Assembly (NCBI RefSeq): GCF_015694735.1
Contig: NZ_JADQDP010000007.1
Location: 62,001-126,000, forward strand
Direction of reading: 5' to 3'
DNA length: 64,000 bases
Source of the DNA: Hymenobacter properus
GTDB taxonomy: Bacteria > Bacteroidota > Bacteroidia > Cytophagales > Hymenobacteraceae
Shown here: piece by piece, positions 8,560-16,986 of the stretch
Position numbering within the stretch: position 1 is the stretch's first letter
Layout: the number at the start of each line of letters is the position of its first letter
Program-made: the position numbers and the translations under genes
Notes under the pieces: model-generated
What the model saw: the letters and a program-made list of their open reading frames with translations, nothing else
Told to the model about the DNA's origin: nothing
Database searches by the model: none

Positions 8560-9728
8560 TGGGCGCGGTAGGGGCGGGGCTGTTGGTGCTGCCGGCCCTG
8601 TATGCGGGCGTGATGGGCTGGCTGCGCGGTGGCTGGAAAGCCTCGCTGAATGAGGAACTGGAAATAAAAAGTGAGAAATTGGGAACACCGCCTGCTAACC
8701 CTGCATGCAGCGAGGCGCCCATCTTCTCCATTCTCATTGCCGCCCGCAACGAAGCCCAAAACCTGCCCCAGCTACTACGCGACCTGGCGGCCCAGACGCT
8801 GCCGGCCGCACAGTTTGAAGTCCTCATCGCCGACGACCATTCCACCGACGCCACGGCCGAGCTTGTGACGGCTGCCGCGGAGGTTTCGGCGTTTCCGTTG
8901 CGGCTCATTACGCTTCCCACCGGTGCTACCGGCAAAAAAGCCGCCCTTCAGGCCGCCCTGCAAGCTGCCCGTGCCCCCTGGCTCGTGTGCACCGATGCCG
9001 ACTGCCGCCTCGGCCCCGGCTGGCTGGCGGCCTACGCGGCCCTCATCGCCCAAAATCCTAACGCCAATTTCATCAGTGGCCCGGTGCTGCTTACGGGGCC
9101 TGATACGCTTTTCGCCCGGCTCATGGGGCTGGAGTTTGCCGGGCTGGTGGGCGTGGGCGGTGCCTGCCTGGCCCGGCAGTGGCCCACCATGTGCAACGGG
9201 GCCAACCTGGCCTACCGCCGCGCCGCCTTCGCGGCCGTGGGTGGCTTCACCGACAACGCCCACCTGGCCAGCGGCGACGACGAATTTCTGCTGCACAAAA
9301 TCCACGCGGCTTTTCCCGGCACTACCCATTTTCTGCTCGATGCGGCCGCCATTGTGCGCACGGCCGCGCCACCCACGCTGCGGGCGCTGTTGCGGCAGCG
9401 GGTGCGCTGGGCCAGCAAGTGGCGGCATTACCAAAGCCTGGCCTCGCGCCAGCTGGCCCTGCTGGTGCTAGGTGCCAACGTGGCCCTGGCCGCCGGGGTA
9501 GGGGCGGGGCTGGCCTGGCCCGCGCTCTGGCTCTGGGTGCTGGCCGCCTGGGGGCTCAAGCTGGGCGCCGATGCCTGGTTTATGGCGCCGGTATTGCGGT
9601 TTTTGGGGCGGCGCCGGTGGCTGGGGCTGCTGCCGCTGCTGCAGTTGCTGTACGCGCCGTATGCGCTGGGCGTGGGCCTGGCCGGGCTGCGCGGCGGCTA
9701 CCAGTGGAAGGGGCGGGCAGTGAGCTAG
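8556..9728 (+). CDS. Family 2 glycosyltransferase, membrane-bound
   Basis: 390 residues; the ATG overlaps the upstream stop (ATGA). One N-terminal helix (residues 3-20) is followed by a GT-A domain: ILIAARNEAQN, EVLIADDHSTDATA (nucleotide-binding aspartates), VCTDADCRL (DxD-like metal site), SGDDEFLL, and RQRVRWASKW, equal to the QxxRW motif of processive-type GT2 enzymes. Three or four helices close the protein. The acceptor is unknown. Residues about 29-46 (ELEIKSEKLG and following) form a lower-GC linker that looks inserted between the first helix and the catalytic domain. Confidence 0.9.
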   Translation: MMGAVGAGLLVLPALYAGVMGWLRGGWKASLNEELEIKSEKLGTPPANPACSEAPIFSILIAARNEAQNLPQLLRDLAAQTLPAAQFEVLIADDHSTDATAELVTAAAEVSAFPLRLITLPTGATGKKAALQAALQAARAPWLVCTDADCRLGPGWLAAYAALIAQNPNANFISGPVLLTGPDTLFARLMGLEFAGLVGVGGACLARQWPTMCNGANLAYRRAAFAAVGGFTDNAHLASGDDEFLLHKIHAAFPGTTHFLLDAAAIVRTAAPPTLRALLRQRVRWASKWRHYQSLASRQLALLVLGANVALAAGVGAGLAWPALWLWVLAAWGLKLGADAWFMAPVLRFLGRRRWLGLLPLLQLLYAPYALGVGLAGLRGGYQWKGRAVS

Positions 9729-9737
9729 GCGCTGGGC

Positions 9738-10913
9738 TCAGCCGTGTAGCACGGCTGCCCCGGCCGGACGGGGCCGGGTGAGCCGCTCGCGCAGGCGCAG
9801 GAAAGGCTGCTCGAAAAAGTGGAAGGAAAGCATGCTGACCGCCACGGTAACGGCGAGGGTGCCGCCCACAAAAAGCAGGTTCTTGCCCACGGTATCGACC
9901 GGCAGGTGGTGGTTGAGGCAGTATTGCAGGGCCACGTGGATGACGATGATGTGAAACACATACAGCCCGTAGCTGATGCGCCCGAGGTAGCCCAGCACCG
10001 GATTGGTGAGGCGAATAGCCGAATGCAGCGGCAGGAACTGAGCAATAAGCAGCGCAAACAAGGCCGCTACGATGCCGGGCCGCACGATATTAAACCAACT
10101 GCCCGGCACGTAGGGCAGCACCTCGGCCTGAAACACCACGGCTAGCAGCACCGCCCCGATGAGCCCGTAGCGCAGGCTCAAGGGCAGGCCGTTTATGCGG
10201 GCCGAAAAGCCGGCGTAGTCCGTGGCTACCCAGTGGCCCAGCAGCCCGCCCACGGCAAACACGTCGAGGTGCGTGAGTAAGTCGTTGGTTTCCATCACGG
10301 AGTTGTGCGGAAACACGAAGGGCTCCAGCAGCCGAAACCCGCAGGCCAGCGGCAGGCAAGCCAGCAGAAAGAGGCGGATGTGATGCCGCGCCAGCAGGAA
10401 CAGCACCAGCACCCATACCAGGTAAAAATGCTCCTCAATGCACAGCGACCAGAACACCGACAGCGGCGTGGTGCGCGGCAGGTTGTCCATGAGCAGCATT
10501 TTGTAGTTCTCCAGAAACGTGAACGAAAAGCGCCAATCGGGCACGTAGCCGCCGCCCACCATGTGGAAGCCCCAACGCTCGGCCAGGGCATCGGGCAGCC
10601 CAAAGGCCAGCAGCACCCCGGCGTAATACAGCGGCCAGATGCGCAGGCTGCGCCGGATGAGAAAGCTGCGCACCGCCACCTGCCCCCGGGCCTGCTTGTC
10701 GGCCACCAGCAGGTAGGTAATGAGAAAGCCGCTCAGCACAAAGAAAAAATCGACCCCGATGCCCCCGCCGCGCTTCAGGTACTGCAGCACCGGCCAGTCG
10801 AGCTGAATGGGCACATGAAAGAAAAAGACTTTCAGAAAGGCAAAAAACCGCAGCGCTTCAAGGGACGGGAAATGTAGCTTCGAGGGTGGGGCAGGAGGTA
10901 GCGCGGGCTGCAT
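9738..10913 (-). CDS. Acyltransferase family 3 (OafA/YrhL-like) membrane protein
   Basis: 391 residues with about ten hydrophobic helices. Typical marks are LEALRFFAFLKVFFFHVPIQ at the N-terminus, with the histidine of the first helix, GVDFFFVLSGFLITYLL, and CIEEHFYLVWVLVLF. Enzymes of this family move acetyl or other acyl groups across the inner membrane onto polysaccharides, lipid A or peptidoglycan. It converges with the GT2 gene just upstream on the plus strand (9 bases between stops), so decoration of the same glycan is possible but not shown. Confidence 0.92.
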   Translation of the reverse strand: MQPALPPAPPSKLHFPSLEALRFFAFLKVFFFHVPIQLDWPVLQYLKRGGGIGVDFFFVLSGFLITYLLVADKQARGQVAVRSFLIRRSLRIWPLYYAGVLLAFGLPDALAERWGFHMVGGGYVPDWRFSFTFLENYKMLLMDNLPRTTPLSVFWSLCIEEHFYLVWVLVLFLLARHHIRLFLLACLPLACGFRLLEPFVFPHNSVMETNDLLTHLDVFAVGGLLGHWVATDYAGFSARINGLPLSLRYGLIGAVLLAVVFQAEVLPYVPGSWFNIVRPGIVAALFALLIAQFLPLHSAIRLTNPVLGYLGRISYGLYVFHIIVIHVALQYCLNHHLPVDTVGKNLLFVGGTLAVTVAVSMLSFHFFEQPFLRLRERLTRPRPAGAAVLHG

Positions 10914-10935
10914 GGATGGTTGGCCGGGAATGCTT

Positions 10936-10943
10936 CAAATGTA
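10936..10943 (-). promoter_or_regulatory. TAnnTTTG -7 element of the acyltransferase gene
   Basis: TACATTTG on the minus strand, 23 bases before the ATG at 10913. No clear TTG -33 box was found. Confidence 0.5.
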
Positions 10944-11067
10944 GAGCCCCGGCCGGCATTTGCGCCGCTGGCTGCTGTGGCTGCCCCCTGCGGCTGCTCC
11001 GGGAGCGTAGCGTGGGTCGGGTAGTTGAAAATCAGCGGCAAAAAACACCTCCCAAGGCCTTGGATGG

Positions 11068-11075
11068 TAAATTTG
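11068..11075 (+). promoter_or_regulatory. TAnnTTTG -7 element of the cytochrome c gene
   Basis: TAAATTTG, 33 bases before the cytochrome ATG, inside a short AT-rich stretch. No convincing -33 TTG at normal spacing. Confidence 0.5.
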
Positions 11076-11108
11076 CCGCATATATATTTCACCTAAGCCC
11101 CGGTACTC

Positions 11109-11636
11109 ATGTGGTTCAAGTCGGTTGGTTTCGCCCTTTCGGTGGGCATGGCGTTGGTTGTGGTGTTGATTGGTTTCACGCTGCTGAGCGCGGCGGGTTT
11201 GGCGGGCTTTTCGGCCAGTGACGCGGCCCGGGCCGATGAGCCCGAACCGCAGGAAGTAAGCCTGCAGCCCACCTCCCAAACCACGGCGCCCCATGCGGCC
11301 GCCTCGCCCGAAGAAGCCGCTGCCATCGCCGCCGGCGACGTCCTCTTCAAAGGCAACTGCGCCCAGTGCCACGCCGTGAACGAGCAGGTGGTGGGTCCGG
11401 CCCTGGCTGGCATCAGCAAGCGCCGCCCCGTTTCCTGGCTCATTCCGTGGGTGAAGAACTCCAGCAAAGTGGTGGCCAGCGGCGACGACTACGCCGTGGC
11501 TCTCTTCAACAAGTTCAGCAAGCAGCAGATGCCTTCGTTCGCCCTGTCGGACAAGGAAATCACCTCTATCCTCGTCTATATCAAGTCGCAGGAGGGCAGC
11601 GTGGCTGCACCCGCGGTAGCTATGGCTTCGGAGTAG
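11109..11636 (+). CDS. Membrane-anchored class I cytochrome c
   Basis: 175 residues. An N-terminal helix (about 5-32) serves as signal or anchor, then an Ala/Glu-rich linker, then one monohaem domain with the CAQCH site (C84, C87, H88) and the likely axial methionine M141 in QQMPSF. It would shuttle electrons on the periplasmic side of the inner membrane. The domain is close to the small cytochromes that accompany alternative complex III or cytochrome oxidase in Bacteroidetes, but no oxidase gene is nearby. Its last 17 bases overlap the convergent glycosidase-like gene. Confidence 0.93.
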   Translation: MWFKSVGFALSVGMALVVVLIGFTLLSAAGLAGFSASDAARADEPEPQEVSLQPTSQTTAPHAAASPEEAAAIAAGDVLFKGNCAQCHAVNEQVVGPALAGISKRRPVSWLIPWVKNSSKVVASGDDYAVALFNKFSKQQMPSFALSDKEITSILVYIKSQEGSVAAPAVAMASE

Positions 11637-12369
11637 TAACGCCGATTATCACCCCAAAATCACCATCATCCGCAGGACGGCCAACCCCGGGCTCGTAGGT
11701 GCGCGACACGAACCCATCCAGGTACAGCGCCTGCCGGCAGCCCGCTTTGCGGAAGTACTCGGCAAAATCGTAGAAGTTGATTTTGCGACGCGACATGGCC
11801 AGCAGCACCTCGCCGTTGGGCAAAATGCCCACCCCGTTGCGGATTTGCACATTGGCCGAGCCCGGCCGAAAGGCGGGGTGGAGGCGCCCGTCCAGCACCA
11901 ACATCGGGCCCGATTGGGTGGCGTAGGCCACGCGGCCGTCGTTGCGGAAGGCCGCCGTGGAGGAAATGTGGGCGCTGACATCGGTGCCGAGGTAGAAGAC
12001 GCCGTTGGGCTTCAGGTAGAAATTGCCCTGGCCAGCGGCGGTATCCAGCGGTACCACGGTTTGGCCGGCTTCGATGTACAACCCTTGCGGGGCGAAGTCA
12101 GGGTCGAACATGCCGGCATTCATGGCGAAATCCAGCTTTTGGCCGCGCGCGTCCAGCCACTTGCGCAGGCCCTCCAGGCTGCGGAAGCGGCGGTTGTGTT
12201 CGTCTTTCCAGTACAGCCGCACCTGGTGGTGGCGCACGTCGGCGCGGTAGCTGATGAAGGCCGGCTGCGTAGCCATCTGGTAGATGTGCCAGCCGAAGCG
12301 GGCCACCAGCGACAAGGCCAAAACCGCCAGCACAAGCTTGAATCTATTCATGAGACGCAGACCGGCCAC
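11620..12369 (-). CDS. Phosphodiester glycosidase family protein (DUF2233/NAGPA-like)
   Basis: 249 residues from ATG 12369, or 243 from the ATG at 12351 (MNRFKLVLAV), which gives a better signal or anchor helix. After the helix come FAMNAGMFDPDF, ATQSGPMLVLDG, QIRNGVGILP and ALYLDGFVSRTY, the conserved blocks of the family whose animal member uncovers mannose-6-phosphate by removing N-acetylglucosamine. In bacteria the domain is found in periplasmic or extracellular enzymes acting on phosphodiester-linked sugars; the substrate here is unknown. It converges with and overlaps the cytochrome c gene by 17 bases. Confidence 0.88.
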   Translation of the reverse strand: MAGLRLMNRFKLVLAVLALSLVARFGWHIYQMATQPAFISYRADVRHHQVRLYWKDEHNRRFRSLEGLRKWLDARGQKLDFAMNAGMFDPDFAPQGLYIEAGQTVVPLDTAAGQGNFYLKPNGVFYLGTDVSAHISSTAAFRNDGRVAYATQSGPMLVLDGRLHPAFRPGSANVQIRNGVGILPNGEVLLAMSRRKINFYDFAEYFRKAGCRQALYLDGFVSRTYEPGVGRPADDGDFGVIIGVTTPKP

Positions 12370-12389
12370 CGGGCCCGGCTTCCGTAGCC

Positions 12390-12397
12390 CAAAGCTA
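12390..12397 (-). promoter_or_regulatory. TAnnTTTG -7 element of the glycosidase-like gene
   Basis: TAGCTTTG on the minus strand, 20 bases before the ATG at 12369 and 38 before the one at 12351. It faces away from the plus-strand element at 12440. Confidence 0.5.
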
Positions 12398-12439
12398 GCG
12401 CCGCACGCTGCCCGGTTCTGCCAAGCCCGGCTTCGGGCT

Positions 12440-12447
12440 TACATTTG
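12440..12447 (+). promoter_or_regulatory. TAnnTTTG -7 element of the small protein/ABC permease operon
   Basis: TACATTTG, 32 bases before the GTG start at 12480. It forms a divergent pair with the element at 12390-12397. Confidence 0.55.
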
Positions 12448-12479
12448 CCCAACTACCTCTTCCCGCTCGTTTCCCCGCC

Positions 12480-12737
12480 GTGACTGACCCCGAATTCGAC
12501 CTGCTCGACGAGCTGTACTTCGTCACTCCGTTTCGCACCCTGCTCCAAAAAACCGGCCTGCCCCCGCAGGAGCTTGAAAACCAGCTCCGCAGCCTGCTGG
12601 AACAAGGCCTCGTGCGCAGCTATTGGCCCGACGTCGACACCGAGCTGGCCTACGAAACCACTTCGTTCGGCGCCATCGCCCGCGACGCTTCCTACCTGGC
12701 CTCGAAGGAAGGCCTCCTGCAGCACAACTCCCGCTAG
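12480..12737 (+). CDS. Small acidic conserved-looking protein paired with ABC permease
   Basis: 85 residues, GTG start 32 bases after a TAnnTTTG element. It reads as a small helical, winged-helix-like fold: FDLLDELYFVTPFRTLLQKT, then PPQELENQLRSLLEQGLVRS and a short tail. The N-terminal part resembles the helix-turn-helix of transcriptional regulators, but is too short to assign. Two bases separate its stop from the GTG of the ABC permease, so the two are co-transcribed and probably co-translated. I do not recognise a named family; a role as a cytoplasmic partner of the permease is inferred from position. Confidence 0.8.
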   Translation: MTDPEFDLLDELYFVTPFRTLLQKTGLPPQELENQLRSLLEQGLVRSYWPDVDTELAYETTSFGAIARDASYLASKEGLLQHNSR

Positions 12738-12739
12738 CC

Positions 12740-13927
12740 GTGGCAGCCACGGCCGTTTCTACAACTACCGCCGCGGCGGCGCGGCCTCCGGGCTACTACG
12801 TGCGCCAGCGCCTGTGGCAAAACCGGCCCGCCGTGGCCGGGCTGGCCTTCATTGCCCTGTGCGCGCTGGTGGCCTTGCTGGGCTACTGGATACTGCCCGA
12901 TAACTCGCCCAACGCCAGCCACGGCTTTGTGCAGATTCAAAAGGAGGCCCCCGGCCTGCGCGTGCAGCTGCTGCGCCAGCCCCTGCCCGATTCGGCCCGC
13001 AACTCCGTCCACGCCGATAACCTCTTCACCACTTGGCTGCACGGCCGCGAGCCCGACGTGCTGGAAACCCCCATCGGCGGCTACGAATTCTCCGGCGATT
13101 CCATCATTCTCAAGCCCCTGGGCCAGCACTCGGCAGAGGCCGGCCGGCTGCGGCGGCTGGCGCTATCGGCCGTGACGGGCCACGCCGGCGCCCCGGCTGC
13201 TTTGCAGCAAGAAATCCGGGAGAAGCACGTCATCAGCCGCACCTACGCCCTCGGCACCGACAAAGCCGGGCGCGACGAGCTGAGCCGACTGCTGCTGGGC
13301 ACCCGCATCTCGCTGGGCATCGGACTGGTGGCGGTGCTCATCTCGCTGGCGCTGGGCATGGCCGTGGGCGCCGTGGCCGGCTACTTTGGCGGCTGGGTCG
13401 ATTCGCTGCTGCTGGGGCTGATGACGGTGGTGTGGAGCATTCCGGGCATCATGCTGGTCATTGCCATTTCGCTGGCACTCGACAGCAAAGGCGTGTGGGT
13501 CAGTTTTGTAGCTGTGGGCCTCACCATGTGGGTCGACGTGGCCCGGGTGGTGCGGGGCCAAATGCTCAGCCTGCGCGCCGCCACCTTCGTGGAGGCCGGC
13601 CGGGTGCTGGGGCTGCCCACTTGGCGGCTCATTGCCCGCCACCTGCTGCCCAATATGCGCGGTCCGCTCATTGTGCTGGCCACCAGCAACTTTGCGGCGG
13701 CTATTTTGCTCGAGGCCGGCCTGAGTTTTCTCGGGCTGGGGGTGCAGCCGCCGGCGCCCAGCTGGGGCCTCATGGTGAAGGAAGGCTACGACCTGCTGGG
13801 CACCGAGGCCGGCCTGTGGCTCACGTTGCTGCCGGGCACGGCCATCTCGTTGCTAGTGCTCAGCTTTAACCTGCTCGGCAACGGCCTGCGCGACGCCTAC
13901 GACCCCAAAACCCCCGTGGCTGCTTAA
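12740..13927 (+). CDS. ABC transporter permease, DppC/OppC type
   Basis: 395 residues, GTG start. The N-terminal OppC-like helix (about residues 35-53) is followed by an unusually long periplasmic loop to about residue 185, then five helices with the binding-protein-dependent permease domain. The EAA loop that docks on the ATPase is EAGRVLGLPTWRLIARHLLP at about residues 285-304, and the helix start RTYALGTDKAGRDELSRLL is typical of DppC. It should form a channel for peptides or similar solutes with a DppB-type partner, two ATPases and a binding protein, none of which is in the window. Confidence 0.92.
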   Translation: MAATAVSTTTAAAARPPGYYVRQRLWQNRPAVAGLAFIALCALVALLGYWILPDNSPNASHGFVQIQKEAPGLRVQLLRQPLPDSARNSVHADNLFTTWLHGREPDVLETPIGGYEFSGDSIILKPLGQHSAEAGRLRRLALSAVTGHAGAPAALQQEIREKHVISRTYALGTDKAGRDELSRLLLGTRISLGIGLVAVLISLALGMAVGAVAGYFGGWVDSLLLGLMTVVWSIPGIMLVIAISLALDSKGVWVSFVAVGLTMWVDVARVVRGQMLSLRAATFVEAGRVLGLPTWRLIARHLLPNMRGPLIVLATSNFAAAILLEAGLSFLGLGVQPPAPSWGLMVKEGYDLLGTEAGLWLTLLPGTAISLLVLSFNLLGNGLRDAYDPKTPVAA

Positions 13928-13984
13928 GTTTGTAGCCCCGTTCGCGTTTCACGCGCGATTCATTTGGGCTGCTTACCTTGCTGC

Positions 13985-15289
13985 ATGGCTTCCGTCCCTC
14001 TTTCTTCTGCTGAGCCCCTGGCCGATGCGCTAACTGCCCAGGTCACGCAACGCGACGACCAGATAAAACAGCTGCGTCGTCAGCTGCTGCTCAAGCAGTT
14101 TGAGCTGGATACCGTGCTCGGCGTGGCCCACGACATGACGGCCCGCGACCACACCGTCGACGAGCTTTACCACATGCTGCGCCTCACCCTGCAGGGCCAG
14201 CGCAATGTGGTGCAGCTGCTGCTGTTTGCCCGCGAAGACCATGGCTTTCAGGTGCGCGTGGCCCTGGGCTGCGACTTGGCCGAGGCCGAAAAGCTGGTGT
14301 TGACCCCGCACCTGCGCGAAGGGGGCGTGACCCAGCCCCAGGCCGTGGAAGACCTGCACCTCGGCGAAGCCTGGGACCGTTACGAAATGGTGATACCCGT
14401 GCTGCGCCAGAAGCAGGTGGCGGCCTACGTGTTTGTGGGCGGCCTGCGCTCCGACTTCGACCGCCAGCAGCTTATTCCCTTTCTCGGCTCGCTGGCCAAC
14501 ACGCTCATCGGGGCCGTGGAAAACCGCCGCCTGCAAGCCCAGCGCGTGGCCGATGCCGCCGTGCGCAAGGAAATCGAAATTGCCCAGGAAGTGCAGGCCA
14601 TGCTCTTCCCCCGCAGCTTGCCCAACGACGCCCACCTGGCCATCGAGCGCAGCTACGTGCCCCACACCGAAATCGGCGGCGACTACTACGACGTGGTCGA
14701 AATCGACGAGCACCGCCTGCTGCTGTGCGTGGCCGACGTGAGCGGCAAGGGCGTGCCGGCCTCGCTGCTGATGTCGAACTTCCAGGCCGGGTTGCGCACG
14801 CTGCTGCGCCAGGGCGTGGCGCTGGCCACCATCGTGCCCGAACTCAACCACCTGCTGTTCCGCAACTCGGGCGGCGAGAAGTTCATCACGGCCTTTTTCG
14901 GCATCTATGACCGCCGCACCCGCCGCCTGCAATACGTGAACGCCGGCCACAACGACCCGCTGCTGCTCTGCGACAATGGCTCGGTGGAGCGCCTCAAGCA
15001 CGGCACCGTCATGCTCGGCATCATGGAAGACCTGCCCTTGCTGCGCGTGGGCGAAGTGGGCATCTCGCCGCACTCCTTACTTCTGCTCTACACCGACGGC
15101 CTCACCGAAGTGTTCGACGACGACAACAACGAGTTTGGTGAAGACGGGGTGCTGAGCGTGCTGGAGCGCAGCCGCTACCTGCCGCTGCCCAAGCTGCACC
15201 AGGAACTGCTGCGCAGCATCGAGGCCTTCAGCGCCCGCAACAGCCAGTTCGCTGATGATGTAACGATACTCAGCTGCCGGTTTAAGTAA
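13985..15289 (+). CDS. GAF-SpoIIE family serine phosphatase
   Basis: 434 residues from MASVPLSSAE. A coiled coil at about residues 15-45 (TQRDDQIKQLRRQLLLKQFE) leads into a GAF-like sensory domain (about 50-190) and a PP2C/SpoIIE domain (about 210-432). Metal-site marks are IGGDYYDVVEI, VADVSGKGVPASLLMS, NAGHNDPLLL, LYTDGLTEVFD and FADDVTILSC. Such enzymes dephosphorylate anti-anti-sigma (STAS) proteins in partner-switching pathways. No STAS or HPK-like anti-sigma gene is adjacent, so its partner is elsewhere. The gene is monocistronic and ends before a strong terminator. Confidence 0.93.
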   Translation: MASVPLSSAEPLADALTAQVTQRDDQIKQLRRQLLLKQFELDTVLGVAHDMTARDHTVDELYHMLRLTLQGQRNVVQLLLFAREDHGFQVRVALGCDLAEAEKLVLTPHLREGGVTQPQAVEDLHLGEAWDRYEMVIPVLRQKQVAAYVFVGGLRSDFDRQQLIPFLGSLANTLIGAVENRRLQAQRVADAAVRKEIEIAQEVQAMLFPRSLPNDAHLAIERSYVPHTEIGGDYYDVVEIDEHRLLLCVADVSGKGVPASLLMSNFQAGLRTLLRQGVALATIVPELNHLLFRNSGGEKFITAFFGIYDRRTRRLQYVNAGHNDPLLLCDNGSVERLKHGTVMLGIMEDLPLLRVGEVGISPHSLLLLYTDGLTEVFDDDNNEFGEDGVLSVLERSRYLPLPKLHQELLRSIEAFSARNSQFADDVTILSCRFK

Positions 15290-15311
15290 CGGTGCGGCCA
15301 TGCTTCATCTA

Positions 15312-15343
15312 TCATTGCGAGACGCAGCCGTAGCATCCGAAGG
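15312..15343 (+). repeat. Single arm of a palindromic repeat
   Basis: TCATTGCGAGACGCAGCCGT and following resembles one arm of the palindromic family; the other arm is absent. Probably a decayed copy. Confidence 0.5.
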
Positions 15344-15406
15344 TCAGCGTGGCTAATCCGTCCTGTTCTGAGCGACTGGCCCAGTAAAGTGACAGAGCCT
15401 TAATAA

Positions 15407-15438
15407 AAAGCCCCGGCACTGCGCAGTGCCGGGGCTTT
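15407..15438. terminator. Bidirectional intrinsic terminator
   Basis: A perfect 32-base palindrome whose half is AAAGCCCCGGCACTGC. Transcripts on either strand form a 16-bp-type hairpin with almost no loop, ending in a short U run. It sits between the convergent SpoIIE-phosphatase and O-antigen ligase genes. Confidence 0.85.
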
Positions 15439-15498
15439 CTGGTAAAAGGAGCGTCTGGAATTGACAAGACGAATTAAGGCCGCTTGATTCGCAGAATA

Positions 15499-16986
15499 CT
15501 ACGCTTGCAATGACGGTTCACCCTTTTCATCTTCGGCCAGCCAGCTTTCGCAACGAATAAGCAGGGCCATGCAGATGAAAAAGACCGGACCAATCTTGTC
15601 GGCCTCCACCAGCTCGTTCAGGGTGAGGTGAAACACGATGACGACCAGCGACATGGTGGCGGCCAGCACAACGCCGCGCACCTCAGGATGCTGCCGGGCG
15701 CGGTGGTAAAGGCTTTCGGCCTTCAGCAGCGCCGTGCTGATGAAGACGATGAAGAGGAGGAAACCGGGAATGCCTTGCTCGGCCAGTTGCAGCAGGAAGT
15801 AGTTGTGGGTGGTCGACTTCTCGGGGTTGTCGCTCACGTAGGTGCGGAAGCTCTTGATGGTGTAGCGCTTGTATTCGGGGTAGAACGTGGCCGCGCCGCT
15901 GCCCACCAAGGGCTTGTCGGCAATCATGCGGGCGGCGGCCACCCAACGGTACACCCGCTCCATGCCCGACACGTCCTGCATCTTGTAGGTGGCTTCGAGG
16001 TGCTTCTCAAAGTTTTTGCCGTTGAAAATGGTGCGCTCGTAGTTGGGCGCGAACTCCATGTAGTTGTCGCCGGTGGCGATGTGAGCCACGGCCAGGGCCG
16101 TGCCAATGGCTACCGCCACCAGCACCACCTTGGTGAAACGCAGGCGCATCACCACTAAAAACAATGCCGCGATGGGTAGCGAGAGGATAGACGCGCGGGT
16201 GTAAGACGTGAGCAGGCCAAACAGCAAAACGCCCAGCACCACCCGCCAGGCCAGCTTGGAAACCCCCTTGGTGGCCGCGCGCAGCGCAAACCAGCAAAAC
16301 GGAATGAGCAGCGCCAGCATGGCGGCGTAAATGACGTGGTTGCGGAAAAACGGCCGCAGCGCCCAGTTGATGTCCGCGAAGCTGAAGCCCTTGGTGGCGT
16401 GCCGGCTCACCACGTAAAACACGCTCAGGCAGGCCCCGGCGGCGTAGAAAGTGGCAAAGCGCCAGGTATCGGCCGGGCGGCGCACAATAAGCAGCGTGCC
16501 CAGCACAAACGGTGTGAGGTACCACACCTTGGCCAGCAAGTACTTAAACGATTTGAGGGTGTCGACCGAAAAAAACATGTCGACGGCCGTCCACAGCAGC
16601 ATCAACGCTAGGATGATGACGAGGGGGTGCAGCCACTCGTGGGGCGCAATGCGAACCGTGCCCAGCAGCAGCGCCGCGCCCACACACCCGGTGAGGGCCA
16701 GCATGAGCGGCTCCGACGGCACGTCCATGCTCAGGCCGCCGAACAGGCTGATTTCTTCCGAGAAAGGCAGTAGGAAGAACAGCAGGTAATAAATCCAGCG
16801 CCATTCCACCAGGGCCACCAGCACGGCCACGGCCAGGGCCGCCGGCAGCAGCAGGGCCGGCAGGTGCATGAGGGCCGCGCCCGCCCCGCTCAGCAGCAGC
16901 AGCCCCACAAAGGCTATAAACAGCAGTTGCGGTCCATCAAAGGACTGCCGGAGCCGCTGCCACAGGTTGTTTACCGACGGGTTCAC
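15499..16986 (-). CDS. O-antigen ligase/polymerase family membrane protein
   Basis: 495 residues with about twelve hydrophobic helices and one large periplasmic loop around residues 325-395, which contains RVYRWVAAARMIADKPLVGS, the Wzy/WaaL-type signature, then FYPEYKRYT. Family members either polymerise repeat units or join polysaccharide to a lipid carrier at the periplasmic face; sequence alone does not decide. It overlaps the upstream chain-length gene by 4 bases (ATGA), so both form one operon read from the element at 18129. Confidence 0.9.
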   Translation of the reverse strand: MNPSVNNLWQRLRQSFDGPQLLFIAFVGLLLLSGAGAALMHLPALLLPAALAVAVLVALVEWRWIYYLLFFLLPFSEEISLFGGLSMDVPSEPLMLALTGCVGAALLLGTVRIAPHEWLHPLVIILALMLLWTAVDMFFSVDTLKSFKYLLAKVWYLTPFVLGTLLIVRRPADTWRFATFYAAGACLSVFYVVSRHATKGFSFADINWALRPFFRNHVIYAAMLALLIPFCWFALRAATKGVSKLAWRVVLGVLLFGLLTSYTRASILSLPIAALFLVVMRLRFTKVVLVAVAIGTALAVAHIATGDNYMEFAPNYERTIFNGKNFEKHLEATYKMQDVSGMERVYRWVAAARMIADKPLVGSGAATFYPEYKRYTIKSFRTYVSDNPEKSTTHNYFLLQLAEQGIPGFLLFIVFISTALLKAESLYHRARQHPEVRGVVLAATMSLVVIVFHLTLNELVEADKIGPVFFICMALLIRCESWLAEDEKGEPSLQA

